Of a DNA stretch of 64,000 nt, positions 50,874 through 64,000 are shown in pieces (within the stretch, counting starts at the first letter, position 1; each line of letters opens with the position of its first letter). A program made the translations under genes and the position numbers. The DNA lies in contig NC_052393.1 in the NCBI RefSeq assembly GCF_009389715.1, positions 3,100,001-3,164,000 of the forward strand. Direction: 5' to 3'. The notes beneath the pieces were generated by a model. It searched no databases. It was given only the letters and a program-made list of their open reading frames with translations, and was not told where the DNA came from. Origin of the DNA: Phoenix dactylifera (Eukaryota > Streptophyta > Magnoliopsida > Arecales > Arecaceae).

Positions 50874-51010
50874 GAGTGCCTCCTTTTTGCTAAATTATTG
50901 GTTGGACGTGGTCCACCGTTAATCCCCGAGTGCCTCTTTTTCAAGAAATTAGTAGTTGAACGTGGTCCACCGCTGAGCCTAGGGTGCCTCCTTTTCAAGA
51001 AATTATTAGT
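50874..51010. repeat. Tandem repeat, about 2.5 units of 53-54 bp
   Basis: The phrase gagtgcctcctttt, followed by aaattattggtt and cgtggtccaccg, recurs from 50874, 50928 and about 50981, with moderate divergence between copies. No gene function is apparent. Confidence 0.8.
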
Positions 51011-52860
51011 TACAGAAAGCAACATGAAGGGCTGGCTTTTTTTTCTCTCTCTCTTTTTTTCTTTTTCTGTTCGGGTTGCTTTCTTGTTGGACTAGTCTAC
51101 CGTTGAACTGGTTAATTTGGTCTAACTAATATAATTTCTTCCTTTGTCACTGTCTTCACCATTGGTGTATTATAAATAAACAGTTTGGATATATTCAACT
51201 TAATTAATTTTGTTATATAATTGATTGTTATTTGATATTCGATGGTCTGATTAGGCATCATCATCGACATGTTTCCACCCTGTGATATTTTGTTCTTTGT
51301 ATCGTACCGAAAATAAGGTAGTCAATAAATATGCTTTCTTTTTTGGATTAATTTTAATTTGCCGCACGTCGATAAACTAAAAAAAAATTATTTAGCTATC
51401 TTGATGGGTATCGATGATTTTTAATTAAAATAGGAAATATGCTGCCTATCATCATCGATGTAGAGCATGTTCAACTATTGGCGGATTAATATATTTTCTA
51501 TTTATTTTAATATTACACTCTTTAGGGTACAATCGTAATATTTTTTTAAGTATTTTTAAAGAGACAGAAAGTACTTTTTGTTCCTCTAAAAACTCATTCA
51601 AATGAAACCTAAACATGCATAAGATGGCACACATTCCCATTACTTTTCTAGAAAAATCTTAATAATCAAATTAATTTTATATTGCTTGAAGTAATACGTG
51701 CAAGGGGGAACAAAAGTAGAAATCTATGCTTGTTATCTTATAATTACTCACGGTAATCTTATTTGATTTAGAAATCCAATCAAACTTTTTTTTTTTCTGA
51801 GGGGTAGCTCAACCGTGTTTCTTTTCTTGGATTCCTACAAGTCGATCACTATTAGGGATGGCACCTTTATACTAAATAAATTATTTTTATAAGAATAATT
51901 TAATATTGTTAACAACTAAATGTACTTGGGCTAACAGCTTTTAGCTTAACTAATTGGCATATTAGAACATTTATTTTATGTGGCTTAAATTATCATTAGT
52001 TAAAAAGTTTCTTGAACTCCATTTTAATAAATCTCGAACCATCTTAAAGGTTTCTTTATCACGAATATATCTGTTCCTGGTAGCAATGAAGAAGATAAGA
52101 ATCCTATTAGAATTAAGACTTATGATTGGAAGTTCCATATCAATTATAACATGATGTCTTCTATCCAGTCACCGAAAGAAAACTCCATGAGGTGGATCCT
52201 CATAAAACCCCTTGTAACAATTAAGGAGGAGTGAACATAGATAAAGAGAATTGTCGGACAATTTTGCCTAAACTGTCCATATATTTAGCTTAGCTATGGC
52301 ATGGAATGGAAAAGGATGAGGAAGAAATCGCCGATATCATGTCTCCATGATGCACGTATGTTCTTAAACCTATGGTGCCTGTCTTTGTATTATTAGTCAC
52401 TAATATTGTATGTATCAATTAATACTACACCCTTCTATCTAAATGAGAGATCTAGTCCAAACCATAGTTGTTATGAATATAACAACGATATTATCAAAAA
52501 AAAGTAATAAAATATAAATTTGTTCCTAGCACTAATAGTTTTATTACTTGTGCCATGTAATGAATTTTCTTTTTGATTTCAAATTGGCCATAAAGAAAAC
52601 CCAACTTATAACCATACATGATAAACCCCTGAGACATCATGCACCAAAATATCCACAAGTTCTCAAGGTCTATGATCATTCCAAACCTAGTTGACCCCAG
52701 TGAGCCTAGCATGCTTCGCCATCCTATTTGTAGCTCTAGCTCTGTTGCCTTCTTCTAAAGTATACCACGGCTACAAATCTTTAAACCCATCACAACCAAA
52801 CAAGCAATCTAGAATGACTGTAAAGCTATTACGGATAGCCTGTGCTATTACAAAGCAACT

Positions 52861-54905
52861 TTTTTTTTTTTTGGCTGAAAACGAGTATTTCATACAATAC
52901 GCGTACGAATACATCCAAGAAAGTCAAAATACAACAACTCACCGAGAGCATGTGGTAGCTTCCCGTCCCCTACCCAAAGAGTATACCCTGAGTGATGGGC
53001 CGCCACCCAGTCGGCCGCTCCATTAGCTTTCCTAAATACATGCTTAGCCAGAAAGGCCCTCCCGTCTCCCATCATCATCCCTATGTCACGGATCAAGGGA
53101 TGGTCTGTACCATCAGTCGTCGCCCCCCTCTGAATCCATCCGATGACCGTGGCCGAGTCGCCCTCCAAGATGATCGAACTAGCCTGCAGGACCATCCTCG
53201 CATGTCGCATGCCCGCCCAGGCAGCTCGGAGCTCTGCCTCCGGAACCGATGTGTCAAATAGCTGGCAGCCGTCTGCTGCCACTACCCTGGAGTGCGGGCC
53301 TCGTATGATAAAGCCTGCACCGCCTCGCGTACCACCGTCCAACACCAACCCATCAAAATTAACCTTGAGGAAACTCGGGGGCGGGGGCTCCCAGGTGAAA
53401 AACACCATCTGGTGAACTGCCGAAGCAGAAGGGGCACCCCAGGTGTCCTGAGCTATCAAAGGCCTATCTGAAGAGTGGATGGGCATGATCTCTGAAGCCT
53501 GTACACGAGCAAGCTCCGCAGCAAATCTCGGTGACACCCTACGCTCACGGAGAGTATGAGCGTTCCTTGCCAGCCAAATCTGATGCGCTGTGCAAGTTGC
53601 TCTCATGGCCTCCTGACATGTCCTCGTACTGACTAGCCACTGCCGTATCGTATGAAGAAACTATAGCCTCTCACTCCAGGCCTCCTGCAGGATCCCGGCC
53701 CACTGCCATGTCAGCCTCGCCCATATACACTGGAAGAGCACATGGTCCACTAACTCCACGGCTCCACACGTCCCACACTCTGCGGGGATCCCCCATCCAC
53801 GTCTGCTCAGTGCTGCTCTCGTCGGAAGGCGGTCCCAGAATACCTTCCATAAGAAGAGGGCTGCCCGCGGGTGGAGACCGTACCTCCAGATCCATGCACA
53901 ATCCGGCCCCCTCTCCTGCTCTGGCTGGATGACACGGGAGAGGTCTCCCAGCCTGACCCTGGCCCGGCTCGAAGTGCTCCATACCCTAACATCCGGCCCT
54001 GCACATCCTGGTAACGGGAGGGACCGGATCCTCGCTGCTAGATGTACCCCAAATAGCTGTCGAAGTCTGGCATCATCCCACTTTGCTCCACCTGCTGCCA
54101 AAAGGTCGCAAACCCATAGTCCGTCTGCTGCCTCTACACCAACCATGGTCGGCCAACTCCTCAATGGGAGGGTGTCCACCCACGGCTCACTGGTCATGTC
54201 AATGCTCCTGCCATCACCTATCAGCCACCTGGTGTTCGCTGATGCAGTCGGCAGGTACCTTCCAATCTCGCGCCACATGAAAGAGGCTCGGCGACCCCTC
54301 CATGCCCACTCTAGGCCCCCTCGGCCATATCTGGCTGCCATCACCTGACTCCAAAGGCTGTGTGGCTCAAGCAGAAACCGAACCGAATGCCGAGCGATGA
54401 GAGCCTCACGCCTTCCCATCAGGAACTGCACCCCGAGGCCACCCTCACTAGTAGGACGGCAAACATGCTCCCAAGCCACCAAATGCATGCCATGGCCCCC
54501 ACCGTGTGATCCCCACAAGAAGCTCCGAAGAAGACGCTCGATCCTCAACAGAGTCGTCTTTGGCATCACAGTGTTGGCCATGAGGTACGATGGTATGGAA
54601 CCCAATACTGATCTGATCAAAGTCAGTCTCCCCATCATGGATAGGGAAGACGCTCTCCATCCCTCGAGCCTACTCTAGACCCATTGTACCAGGCTCGAGC
54701 ACTCTGCCACTCGTGGCCGCCGGCCACTGATGGGGACTCCCAGGTAGGTCAGCATCCCCTCCTGCTCTGGTATCTGCAGTATTCCCCGGATCTCCTGTCG
54801 GACTCTAATCTCCGTGCAGGGACTGAAAGTGATTGCTGACTTCAGGAAGTTACAATGCAATTTTTGCACCGCAGAGTCTTGTGCTATTTCGAATAGCCAC
54901 CACAT
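52861..54905 (-). mobile_element. 5'-truncated LINE (reverse transcriptase end, linker and RNase H)
   Basis: A single minus-strand frame of 672 codons runs from 54905 to 52890, broken by only two in-frame TAG stops (54675-54677 and 53661-53663). In order it has the end of the reverse transcriptase (EGMLTYLGVPISGRRP, then MGRLTLIRSVLGSIPSYLM), a plant-LINE zinc-knuckle-like region (CGTCGAVELVDHVLFQC) and an RNase H domain (FLKVNFDGLVLDGG, GGAGFIIRGPHSRVV, EAELRAAWAG, ANGAADWVA). A run of T at 52861-52874 is the poly(A) tail complement. The endonuclease and catalytic reverse transcriptase core are missing, so it cannot move by itself. The few breaks suggest a young insertion. No clear target-site duplication was identified. 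Confidence 0.92.
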
Positions 54906-55762
54906 GCATCATCCATTACGAAGATGAATAGCTCTCGTTTATTCCTGAAATATGACAAGGCATGCACGACGCATCACGATGATGAATGTGTGGCAGCCAT
55001 CCACAATAAGCAAAGAATCTTGATCAGATCTTTTACCTATAACTTTCATAGGTTGCCCAAAGTGGTACCATCACCATCCTCCCTATAGATTCAATTGGAA
55101 TAACAAATCCATCTACATTAGTCTCGGCCGGCTAGCTCATAAGTAATGGATATTGAATTTGAGTTGCATCGGTCAATGAGAATCAAATAAGCAATAATGC
55201 CGCAATTTGCGCCCTCCTGCATCAATGTCGGCCATCCTAAGTCCCACACACTAACCTACCTCTCGGCAAGTTAAAGGGTGACACTTATTGTTCATTAAGA
55301 CTATTGAGTCCAACAAATATTTTTCTTTTGGATAAAAAAAGGGCCTGATAATTGAGTCCAACATTTAACTTCCATACAATCTAAGAGCTCCAACCTACCA
55401 TATCTGCACTTCCCCAGGTCCACCTTTATAAATTCCAAGCATCCAACCCACATGGAGAGAGTGTCCACTGATAGTGATCTAATTCATTATCAACAGCCAC
55501 CACTATAGACACAGGAAATCACTCGGCCAATGGCAAAGCATTGGGATCAACCTTCATCATATCATCCCATTATTCAGCTGTTTGTGTGCGGATTCATATA
55601 GAAACCATCCATGAAGGAAAGTTCTTTGAGTGGAGCCACCGAAGCATCATGAAGGAGGTCCACCAGCTGTTCGCATTGAAAGCAGTGTAGGATTTATCTC
55701 TTTATGCTGCCAGAAAAGAAGAAAAGAGAGAACCTTCTCCTTGCGTCCCGAAGACTCGACCA

Positions 55763-55765
<3 letters not shown>
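54906..55765. other. Intergenic, promoter side of the small membrane-protein gene
   Basis: AT-rich sequence without coding support. A TATA-like word (tttataaatt) lies near 55424-55433 and would give a long 5' UTR for the gene at 55810. Confidence 0.35.

Positions 55766-55809
<44 letters not shown>
55766..55809. repeat. CT microsatellite directly before a start codon
   Basis: About 21 CT dinucleotides end two bases before the ATG of the membrane-protein gene. CT/GA tracts in plant 5' leaders and core promoters are known binding sites for GAGA-type (BBR/BPC) factors. Whether this one acts that way is unknown. Confidence 0.9.
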
Positions 55810-55813
<4 letters not shown>

Positions 55814-56205
55814 CCTATGATAGAAGAGAGTCCTCCGTGTTCGATGCCTTCACGCTTTCTCCTTTGCCATACCCAGTGCTGCTGATACTGCTGATGGTGT
55901 TCTTCCTCCTGGGCATATCATGGTTCTTCACCTATGAGGACCTCATCGAGAGCACGGAGGAGTCGATGAACTGGGCGCTCCTCCTGATCCCCATAGTCCT
56001 TCTCCTTGTCATCCGATGGCTGTCTTCAATCGAGAGGTTTGATGACACGTTCTTGGGGAGCCTCCTACCGTACGATCGGCGGAGGAGTAACTACATCAAC
56101 CAGCCGCAGGAGGGAAGCTCGCCGTGGGGTGTGGCCGCAGTCGTCGTCTTGTTGCTCATCCTGGTCTCCTTCCAATCTACTTTTCAGGATATGTGGAAGC
56201 CTTGA
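55810..56205 (+). CDS. Small plant membrane protein, single exon, 131 aa
   Basis: The frame starts MAYDRRESSVFDAFTLSPLP and ends QSTFQDMWKP. Three hydrophobic segments are visible: residues about 20-40 (PVLLILLMVFFLLGISWFF), about 55-72 (WALLLIPIVLLLVIRWL) and about 103-120 (WGVAAVVVLLLILVSF). They are separated by an acidic loop (TYEDLIESTEE) and a basic loop (PYDRRRSN). This layout fits a small plant-specific transmembrane protein family of unknown function, with Asp-Ala-Phe-x-Leu-Ser-Pro-Leu-Pro-Tyr-Pro near the N-terminus. The start at 55810 is preferred. An in-frame ATG at 55630 would add 60 residues, but these come from the CT tract (Leu-Ser repeats) and do not look like protein. No intron is needed. 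Confidence 0.82.
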
Positions 56206-58863
56206 TCCCTTAATAATACTTTGCATCCAGCGGTTTCCTTATTACTAAGAACTTGTCTGTATATATATATATTTTTGTGATGAAATTTTTGTTTGTAAAA
56301 TTATATATGGTATTGAGGTGGTGTTTTTTCTTTAAACTTGCTTTTAAGCTTATAGACAGAATCATAATTGAAGGGGTTTTTATTAACTCAACAAGTGTTC
56401 TTTTGATGAATCCTTGGTTAATTTACCTCTGGCAGCAGCCTATTAAGCAATAACACCAAGAGTCAATCTGGGGGATGAATTCATTGATCTTCTCACCTGG
56501 AATTGATGAATCCTTGCAAACAGCAGAAGTGAAATAAAGGAAAATGAATCATTTTATTCGAATGAGCAGGATGTCATGATTCATTCAACTTTCATTTGGA
56601 ATGCTTGCATGACCTCATCAAAGAAATAGGTATCATAATTCTCGTTTTTTTCTGTTTGGAGTCTTGCATCAATTATTATCCAAAGCAACATTTTTTCAGA
56701 ATGGATTGGATTATGTATTTTGCTATCCAAAGGTAGGACAGATGGTCCGATATAGATAAATTAGTATACCTCATGAGTCATGTTTCACATGGAATCTCGG
56801 AACCAGAGGAGTCCATGAATCCATCAATATACCGATATTTTTGTAGCATATGAAATCATCCAAACAGCACCAAAACCATGATAAAGACCAACATTATTTC
56901 AAGCCACGCTGCAATGATGGTTTGGGCAAGAAAAGGTTTTCAATTCTAAAACCAAGAATTCATGACTTAAAGATGGATGAAACTACTCGACATTGTTTCC
57001 GATTATATGATCATCTTTATCTTGAGATTATCTTCTATAATATAATTTCTCTCATCACAAACAAGAGGCCTTGACCTTGGGTATTGTATCAAATGAGGAA
57101 AGCTTGCAACCACCTCTATGATGCGTGTGGGGTTCCTTCGCCAGAGAGGAAAGCTTATCCTACAGGCTTGTTGTCTTATTCCTTTTTTCCGTGTGAAGAC
57201 GGGAATTTTGACGTCTAAGTTGAGGCCAACGCTGCACCGAGTGATTAGAAGAAGCAAGGGAATGCAAAGGAAACACGGCAAGTATGCGCTCTGAAGGCAA
57301 CAGCTTAGGAATTGTGAACATCTTGTGGTTGGACCAAAGCAGCAGCTTGGACAAAGGGATCTACAGGCATCTTCTTCTTTGTGTGTAACAACCCAGGACC
57401 TCACTTAAAAAGGTTAGCTGGGGTTGGCCGGAATGTGGAACTAAACATACGCTCGCACAGGTCCTCACATACCCCTTCGTTTAAGTTCTGACGTCTTCGT
57501 CGAGTTCAAATCCATATAAATCTAATCACAAGTACCACGATCGGCCCGTGGTCAGCTCCGATGGATCCTTGCTACAGTGTTCCTTAGTCCACATAGGTTA
57601 TGGGTCAGGTTCGCTCTGATATCATTTATAACAATTCAGGATTTCATCCAAAAAGACTAGTCAGAAAGTATTATTTGAGTTTCTTGATTCTGTATAAGTA
57701 TCCAAGATCTATTTAGCGAATAATTGATGTGTGACTAAACACACGTCCGCATGAATTCTTACAAAAGGTATATCCACGAGCTACAGGAAAGAAGGCGAGG
57801 TCACAAACGATGTGGCCTCATCACCTAAATGAACAGCAACATTCAAATACCATCAAAAGTCTTGTAAGCCAATAGCACCTTTTAAATCGGAAAGGAAGAA
57901 ACTTAGGGGCCAACGTCACAATAAAATCTTCAAAGCCATCTTTGGGGCTCCCAGAAGGTCAATTAATCGAAAAGTCTCATAGGTCAGGGTCTAGACATGG
58001 GAGAATTTGATGCTGTTTCTAAGAGCATCTGGCCTTAATTTATGCAAGTTGTGATATTTTCTACCTTTCCATCTGTTTGATTTCAAATTTGAAGTATTAC
58101 AAGGAATCTAAAGTGGCTCCTGACACTCTCACATTTCTAAAGACAAAGTCATATAATCTGCCTTCTCATTTTTGCTTCAAAACAAGACATAGTTATGGAT
58201 GCGTCCTTCGCATATCCACTGTATTAGGTTTATGCATGGCAGTCGAACATCCAACTTTCTGTATATGGAAAAAGAAAATAAAACTAAATGCCCACATTTG
58301 CAGCTTATGGTGACAGTGATGTTCCTGGAACATCAAAAGAAAAGAAAAAAAAGGTATCCACGTTGTATCTATCACCAATATATGTGAGTGAACAAGAGAT
58401 TGCTTAGGAGCTAAGATATGGATTCATCTCTTTTTTAATGTTATGGAATATTATATCCAGAATACGAGACTTTATAAGGCCTCAGTGCTGCAACGTATGA
58501 GCCTGAAGAGACATGGGCAATTATCTCTTTTTTAGAAGTTGGAAAATATCGTGCAACTTTTCCTATAGATGCCTTAAATAATTCAACTATATTTCAAATC
58601 ATGGAAAAGTGAGGGATAGAGATATGAATTTGCACGTCACTATTCTATTGAGCCAACAAGCTATCCTAACGAGCTCATAGTCCAACATACCTAGTTTTTT
58701 TAATTGTGCCAAGTGAGAATGAAATCCACCAAGTTACTCAGTTGACCCTAACAGTCTAACATACCCTTTTTCTTTTGTGCGTGTGCATGTGTGTGGTGGT
58801 GATATGCAAGGATAAAATCCATCAAGAGTTGAGGGAAGAAAGAAAGAAAAAAAAAAAAAAACC
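56206..58863. other. Intergenic, 3' flank of the small membrane-protein gene
   Basis: AT-rich DNA holding one dispersed repeat (listed separately, 57384-57770). The minus-strand frame at 57003-57404 partly overlaps that repeat and has no recognised domain. Nothing else is supported. Confidence 0.4.
57384..57770. repeat. Two diverged copies of a dispersed repeat (tgtaacaacccagg)
   Basis: Copy one begins tgtaacaacccaggacctca at 57384. Copy two begins tataacaattcaggatttca near 57627 and continues with similar order (aaaaagactagtc against aaaaaggttagct; actaaacacacgtccgc against actaaacatacgctcgc). The phrase gctctgatatcattt before copy two is a familiar lead-in to this repeat type in plant DNA. 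The pair could be LTR edges or a tandem dispersed repeat; I could not assign a class. Confidence 0.5.
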
Positions 58864-58880
58864 ATCTCTCTCTCTCTCTC

Positions 58881-58976
<96 letters not shown>

Positions 58977-58995
58977 ATGTGTGTGTGTGTGTGTG
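58864..58995. repeat. Compound microsatellite (CT)n(TA)n(GT)n
   Basis: A CT run (58864-58881) is followed by about 45 TA dinucleotides (58886-58974) and nine GT dinucleotides (58978-58995). The 73- and 119-codon frames reported across it encode only Tyr-Ile and similar repeats and are not genes. Confidence 0.95.
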
Positions 58996-59841
58996 AATAA
59001 ATCTTCGAAAACCCAAAGATCTAGGAATTGGACTCCAAAAATTAGACAGAATTGGAGAATAATCAAGGTAGGTTGTATTCTGAATCCAGCCAATCATAAC
59101 CTCAGAGTTCCTTTCCAAGTGAATACGGTCAGCTCCCAAGCTTTTTATTGCAAACAATACTCCTTTCCCAGCAGAGCATATAAATTAGCAAGAATGATTT
59201 GAGCAATAGCGAGATTACCTGCTGCTTCCTTCACAATCTCTGACAATAAATCCTGCATTAGTTCTTAGGTTCTCTATACACTACCCCATTAGAATTTATC
59301 TTGATGCACTCATTTGTGGGAAACAATCTCCCCCTTGCACTCAGTTTATCTGCAGGTTTATTTCATGCCTAGATGTAATCTTTTTTCTGCACGTTAATCC
59401 ATTAAAAATTCTTGATTTCTGTGCTAGTTCTAAAGTTCTGTCCACAAATCAAAAAAAAAAAAAAAAAGATTTGTGAACTTCAATGGTTTTTCTCTCCCTT
59501 TTGAACCCTTTTATTTCCCCCACTCCTTGTACTTCATCCCTCTGTGAAGTTCTAAGAATTATCCATTTGATTGGTGTTAAGTAATATATTGATGCAACAT
59601 TTGTTGTATACTTCAAGAAATTTAGAATTCAACATATCACCATCAAATGGCTCTATAAAACTTCTAGTGTTGAAGGGGATGGAGAGTCAAAATCTATGGC
59701 CCCTGATAAGATAGCTGATACAACTCTGTTGCTAAGGAAATTCATCATGCCTCTGTTACTCATCCTATACAAATGCTGAGAAACTGGGGTAGTGTCAGAT
59801 CTACTCTACGAGTTAGTTCATCTGCGATCTCCATCCCTGGC
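58996..59841. other. Intergenic, nothing recognised
   Basis: AT-rich sequence with one A run (about 59451-59467). No supported gene or element ends. Confidence 0.4.
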
Positions 59842-60220
59842 ATCATCAAAATCAATTTTGATAGGTCTGTAAAGGAGCACTCACCAGAAGCAGGTTTCAT
59901 CCTCAGAGATAAGCTTGCTTGGTAAACCCATATATGTAGGCGCCGGGAAGTCATCTCTTTGCACCGTGCTGGATGCAGCAGAACTCCGTGAGGCCTGGGA
60001 AGGAACCTGTACAGCTTTCTATGTCTCCAGGGTTATGAGAGCTTGGTTGGAAGAAGATTCCATCACTATAATTCCTTGGATCCCTCGTCGTTCTAACAAT
60101 ATGACCAGCTCTAACTCCCTGCTTCAAGATCTTTGGATGATTACTGATCCACTGCTGTTTTTCCAGGCCTCCCACAGCCACCAACAAGGAAACCGACCGC
60201 AAGGCGGACTATCCTTGTAA
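59842..60220 (+). mobile_element. Decayed LINE RNase H fragment
   Basis: Plus-strand pieces IKINFDRS, EAGFILRDKLAW, AELREAWEGT and SNSLLQDLWMI line up in order with the RNase H domain of the LINE at 52861-54905 (LKVNFDG, GAGFIIRG, AELRAAWAG, DHPLIRDIGMM). The frame changes between pieces and stops interrupt it, so it is older than that element. Confidence 0.6.
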
Positions 60221-60736
60221 GGCCAGTGTTATTTCCCTTAGCAGCTTGCTTATCTTTCAATGGCAGAAGGAAATGAATGCAATAAAATTAGAGACTAGTT
60301 ACTTCTGCTAGACTGTTTAGTCTAGACCACCCACTTACCCCAAAAAAAGGGAGGGAGAAGGCTTAATTAAAAGGAATGGAGAGGAAAAGTAAATTTTCAA
60401 CTGTACCATAACTTCTAAAGTGAGGGTTTGATTCAAAGGAATGAGAAAGAACATGCATTTGAGTAATATATATGTTTCTAAGCATCAGCATGCAAATTCA
60501 AACGAATATAGGGACTACTGGACAGACCGAGATGATCTCAGAGATCAACATGCCAAAATATCATATAACTAATGAATAAATGGTCCAGAGGATGGTCATA
60601 TTTTTCTTGTAGGTTGATCAATTATGCTGCACACCACATAATAAAAGTATATACCCTTTTTGGTCTTTTTGCTTCACCTCTCATTGCTTGCTAGTTGCCA
60701 GATTCAAGACAGGTATTTATTGAATAAAAATACTAA
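60221..60736. other. Intergenic, nothing recognised
   Basis: AT-rich; no coding or repeat structure was seen besides the target duplication of the MITE that follows. Confidence 0.4.
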
Positions 60737-61218
60737 GAGCTCGTTTGGTTCGTGGGAAAAGAAGGGGGGAAAAGTATGGTCAATGAGAAAGTAATGAGAT
60801 GTCTCTTGTTTGGTTGGAGTTTTCAAAGGAGAGAGAAGGGAAAGTTGAATTCCCATGGGAATATGATTCCCACATTTCATGGAAAAGTCTTTCCCATGAG
60901 AAACATGGAAAAGTTACTTTCCCATGAGGCAGGAATTACTCCATTTTTACTTTTTTCCAAAAAGTCCCTTCAGCATTAAAGAAGCATTAAAGAGACATTA
61001 AAAACCTAATTTTTATTAAGGGCATAATAGGAATTATACATAACTTTCCTAGGAAGGTGGATGGCCAACCAAACATAAGCACTTTGGAAATTTGTCACTT
61101 TCTAATGGTCAACCAAACATGCCAAAAGTACTTTCCTAGGCATCCTTTTCCTAGGAATTTGTTTCCCAGAAATCATATTCCTAGGAGGGAAAATGCTTCC
61201 CGCGAACCAAACGAGCCC
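60737..61218. mobile_element. 482-bp PIF/Harbinger-like MITE with TAA target duplication
   Basis: The left end GAGCTCGTTTGGTTCGTGGG and the right end in reverse complement GGGCTCGTTTGGTTCGCGGG match at 18 of 20 positions. TAA flanks both sides (60734-60736 and 61219-61221), as expected for PIF/Harbinger (Tourist-like) elements. Inside are inverted words such as ttcccatgagaaa and tttcctaggaa, indicating longer foldback potential. The 75-codon frame within it is not a gene. Confidence 0.82.
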
Positions 61219-61539
61219 TAAGCAACATCAAAACTCAGGGAACTGACACAGCCTAAGTGACATCAAATTGGTCCAGTGATAACACTTATGATAGAGAAAT
61301 TGAGAAAACTCAGCTGAAGATAAACATAGTGAAATCAAAGAAAATCAAGAAGAAGTTCTTTAATTCGACCTGAAAGTAATCCAAATCCAGATATGTCCAA
61401 AATTACATAAACAAGGTCTTCATAAATTTATCAAATGACTTAATAAACTATGAAAAAACTGCCGGATGAAGTCTTCAGCATATCTAGAAACCCGAGAAAA
61501 CCAAAAATATAACAAGCAATAACAAAAAGGATTTGTAAC
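61219..61539. other. 3' UTR and flank of RPL8
   Basis: AT-rich sequence on the 3' side of the minus-strand ribosomal gene. It presumably holds its 3' UTR; nothing else is seen. Confidence 0.4.

Positions 61540-64000
<2,461 letters not shown>

Larger units (their letters stand above)
49867..52860. other. Intergenic, 3' flank of the coiled-coil gene, with short tandem repeats
   Basis: A possible 3' UTR exon with an intron-like acceptor lies near 50160 (tttatatag). Two short tandem repeats are listed separately. Beyond 51100 the sequence is AT-rich with no coding support. The frames at 52494-52712 and 52691-53026 are small and lack motifs. Confidence 0.4.

Noticed and set aside
52992-54348. Plus-strand frames of 65-139 codons
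   Set aside because: They are antisense to the LINE reverse transcriptase and RNase H frame and carry no motif of their own.
57003-57404. 133-codon minus-strand frame rich in Cys and Leu
   Set aside because: It overlaps the start of a dispersed repeat and has no recognised domain or supporting context.
58734-59093. 119-codon minus-strand frame
   Set aside because: It is mostly Tyr-Ile repeats from a TA microsatellite.

Overview
This window is nuclear DNA from a flowering plant. The reasons are AT-rich intergenic DNA, GT-AG introns of up to 4 kb, plant-type gene families (an IQD32-like calmodulin-binding protein, a CCCH-type Dus3, eukaryotic uL2/RPL8, a parvulin ending), and a dense load of MITEs, LINE pieces and one LTR-element fossil. 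The GC-rich LINE coding sequence and the long introns suggest a monocot, possibly a palm, but that placement is an inference.

Layout. 883-1007 (+) is the last exon of a Pin1-type prolyl isomerase that starts left of the window. 4556-9099 (-) is a complete six-exon gene for a 205-residue helical protein of unrecognised family. 11790-19108 (-) is a complete five-exon IQD32-like gene of 891 residues; its 3.9 kb first intron holds a broken Ty3/Gypsy fossil. 19109-25926 is intergenic: a hAT-type MITE with an 8-bp target duplication, coding-like debris, and a minus-strand LINE 3' end lying 3' of a fragment of the splicing-factor gene SF3B2. 25927-35612 (-) is a ten-exon tRNA-dihydrouridine(47) synthase gene (Dus3-like). 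35613-44249 is mostly non-coding and holds a 620-bp near-palindromic foldback element and a possible first exon of an unidentified gene. 44250-49866 (+) is a multi-exon nuclear coiled-coil protein gene. 52861-54905 (-) is a 5'-truncated, young-looking LINE. 55810-56205 (+) is a single-exon gene for a 131-residue membrane protein, directly preceded by a CT tract. 60737-61218 is a PIF/Harbinger-like MITE. 61540-61885 (-) is the last exon of ribosomal protein L8, whose upstream exons lie beyond the right edge.

The genes are ordinary, mostly housekeeping, and do not form a pathway or cluster. Exon joins were derived by hand from splice signals and phase. Two joins are unresolved: Dus3 exon 4/5, and the 3' half of the coiled-coil gene. 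I found no CRISPR array, no tRNA or rRNA gene, and nothing I would call a new biological system. The most unusual objects are the foldback element at 39972-40591 and the SF3B2-LINE chimera at 23722-24256.
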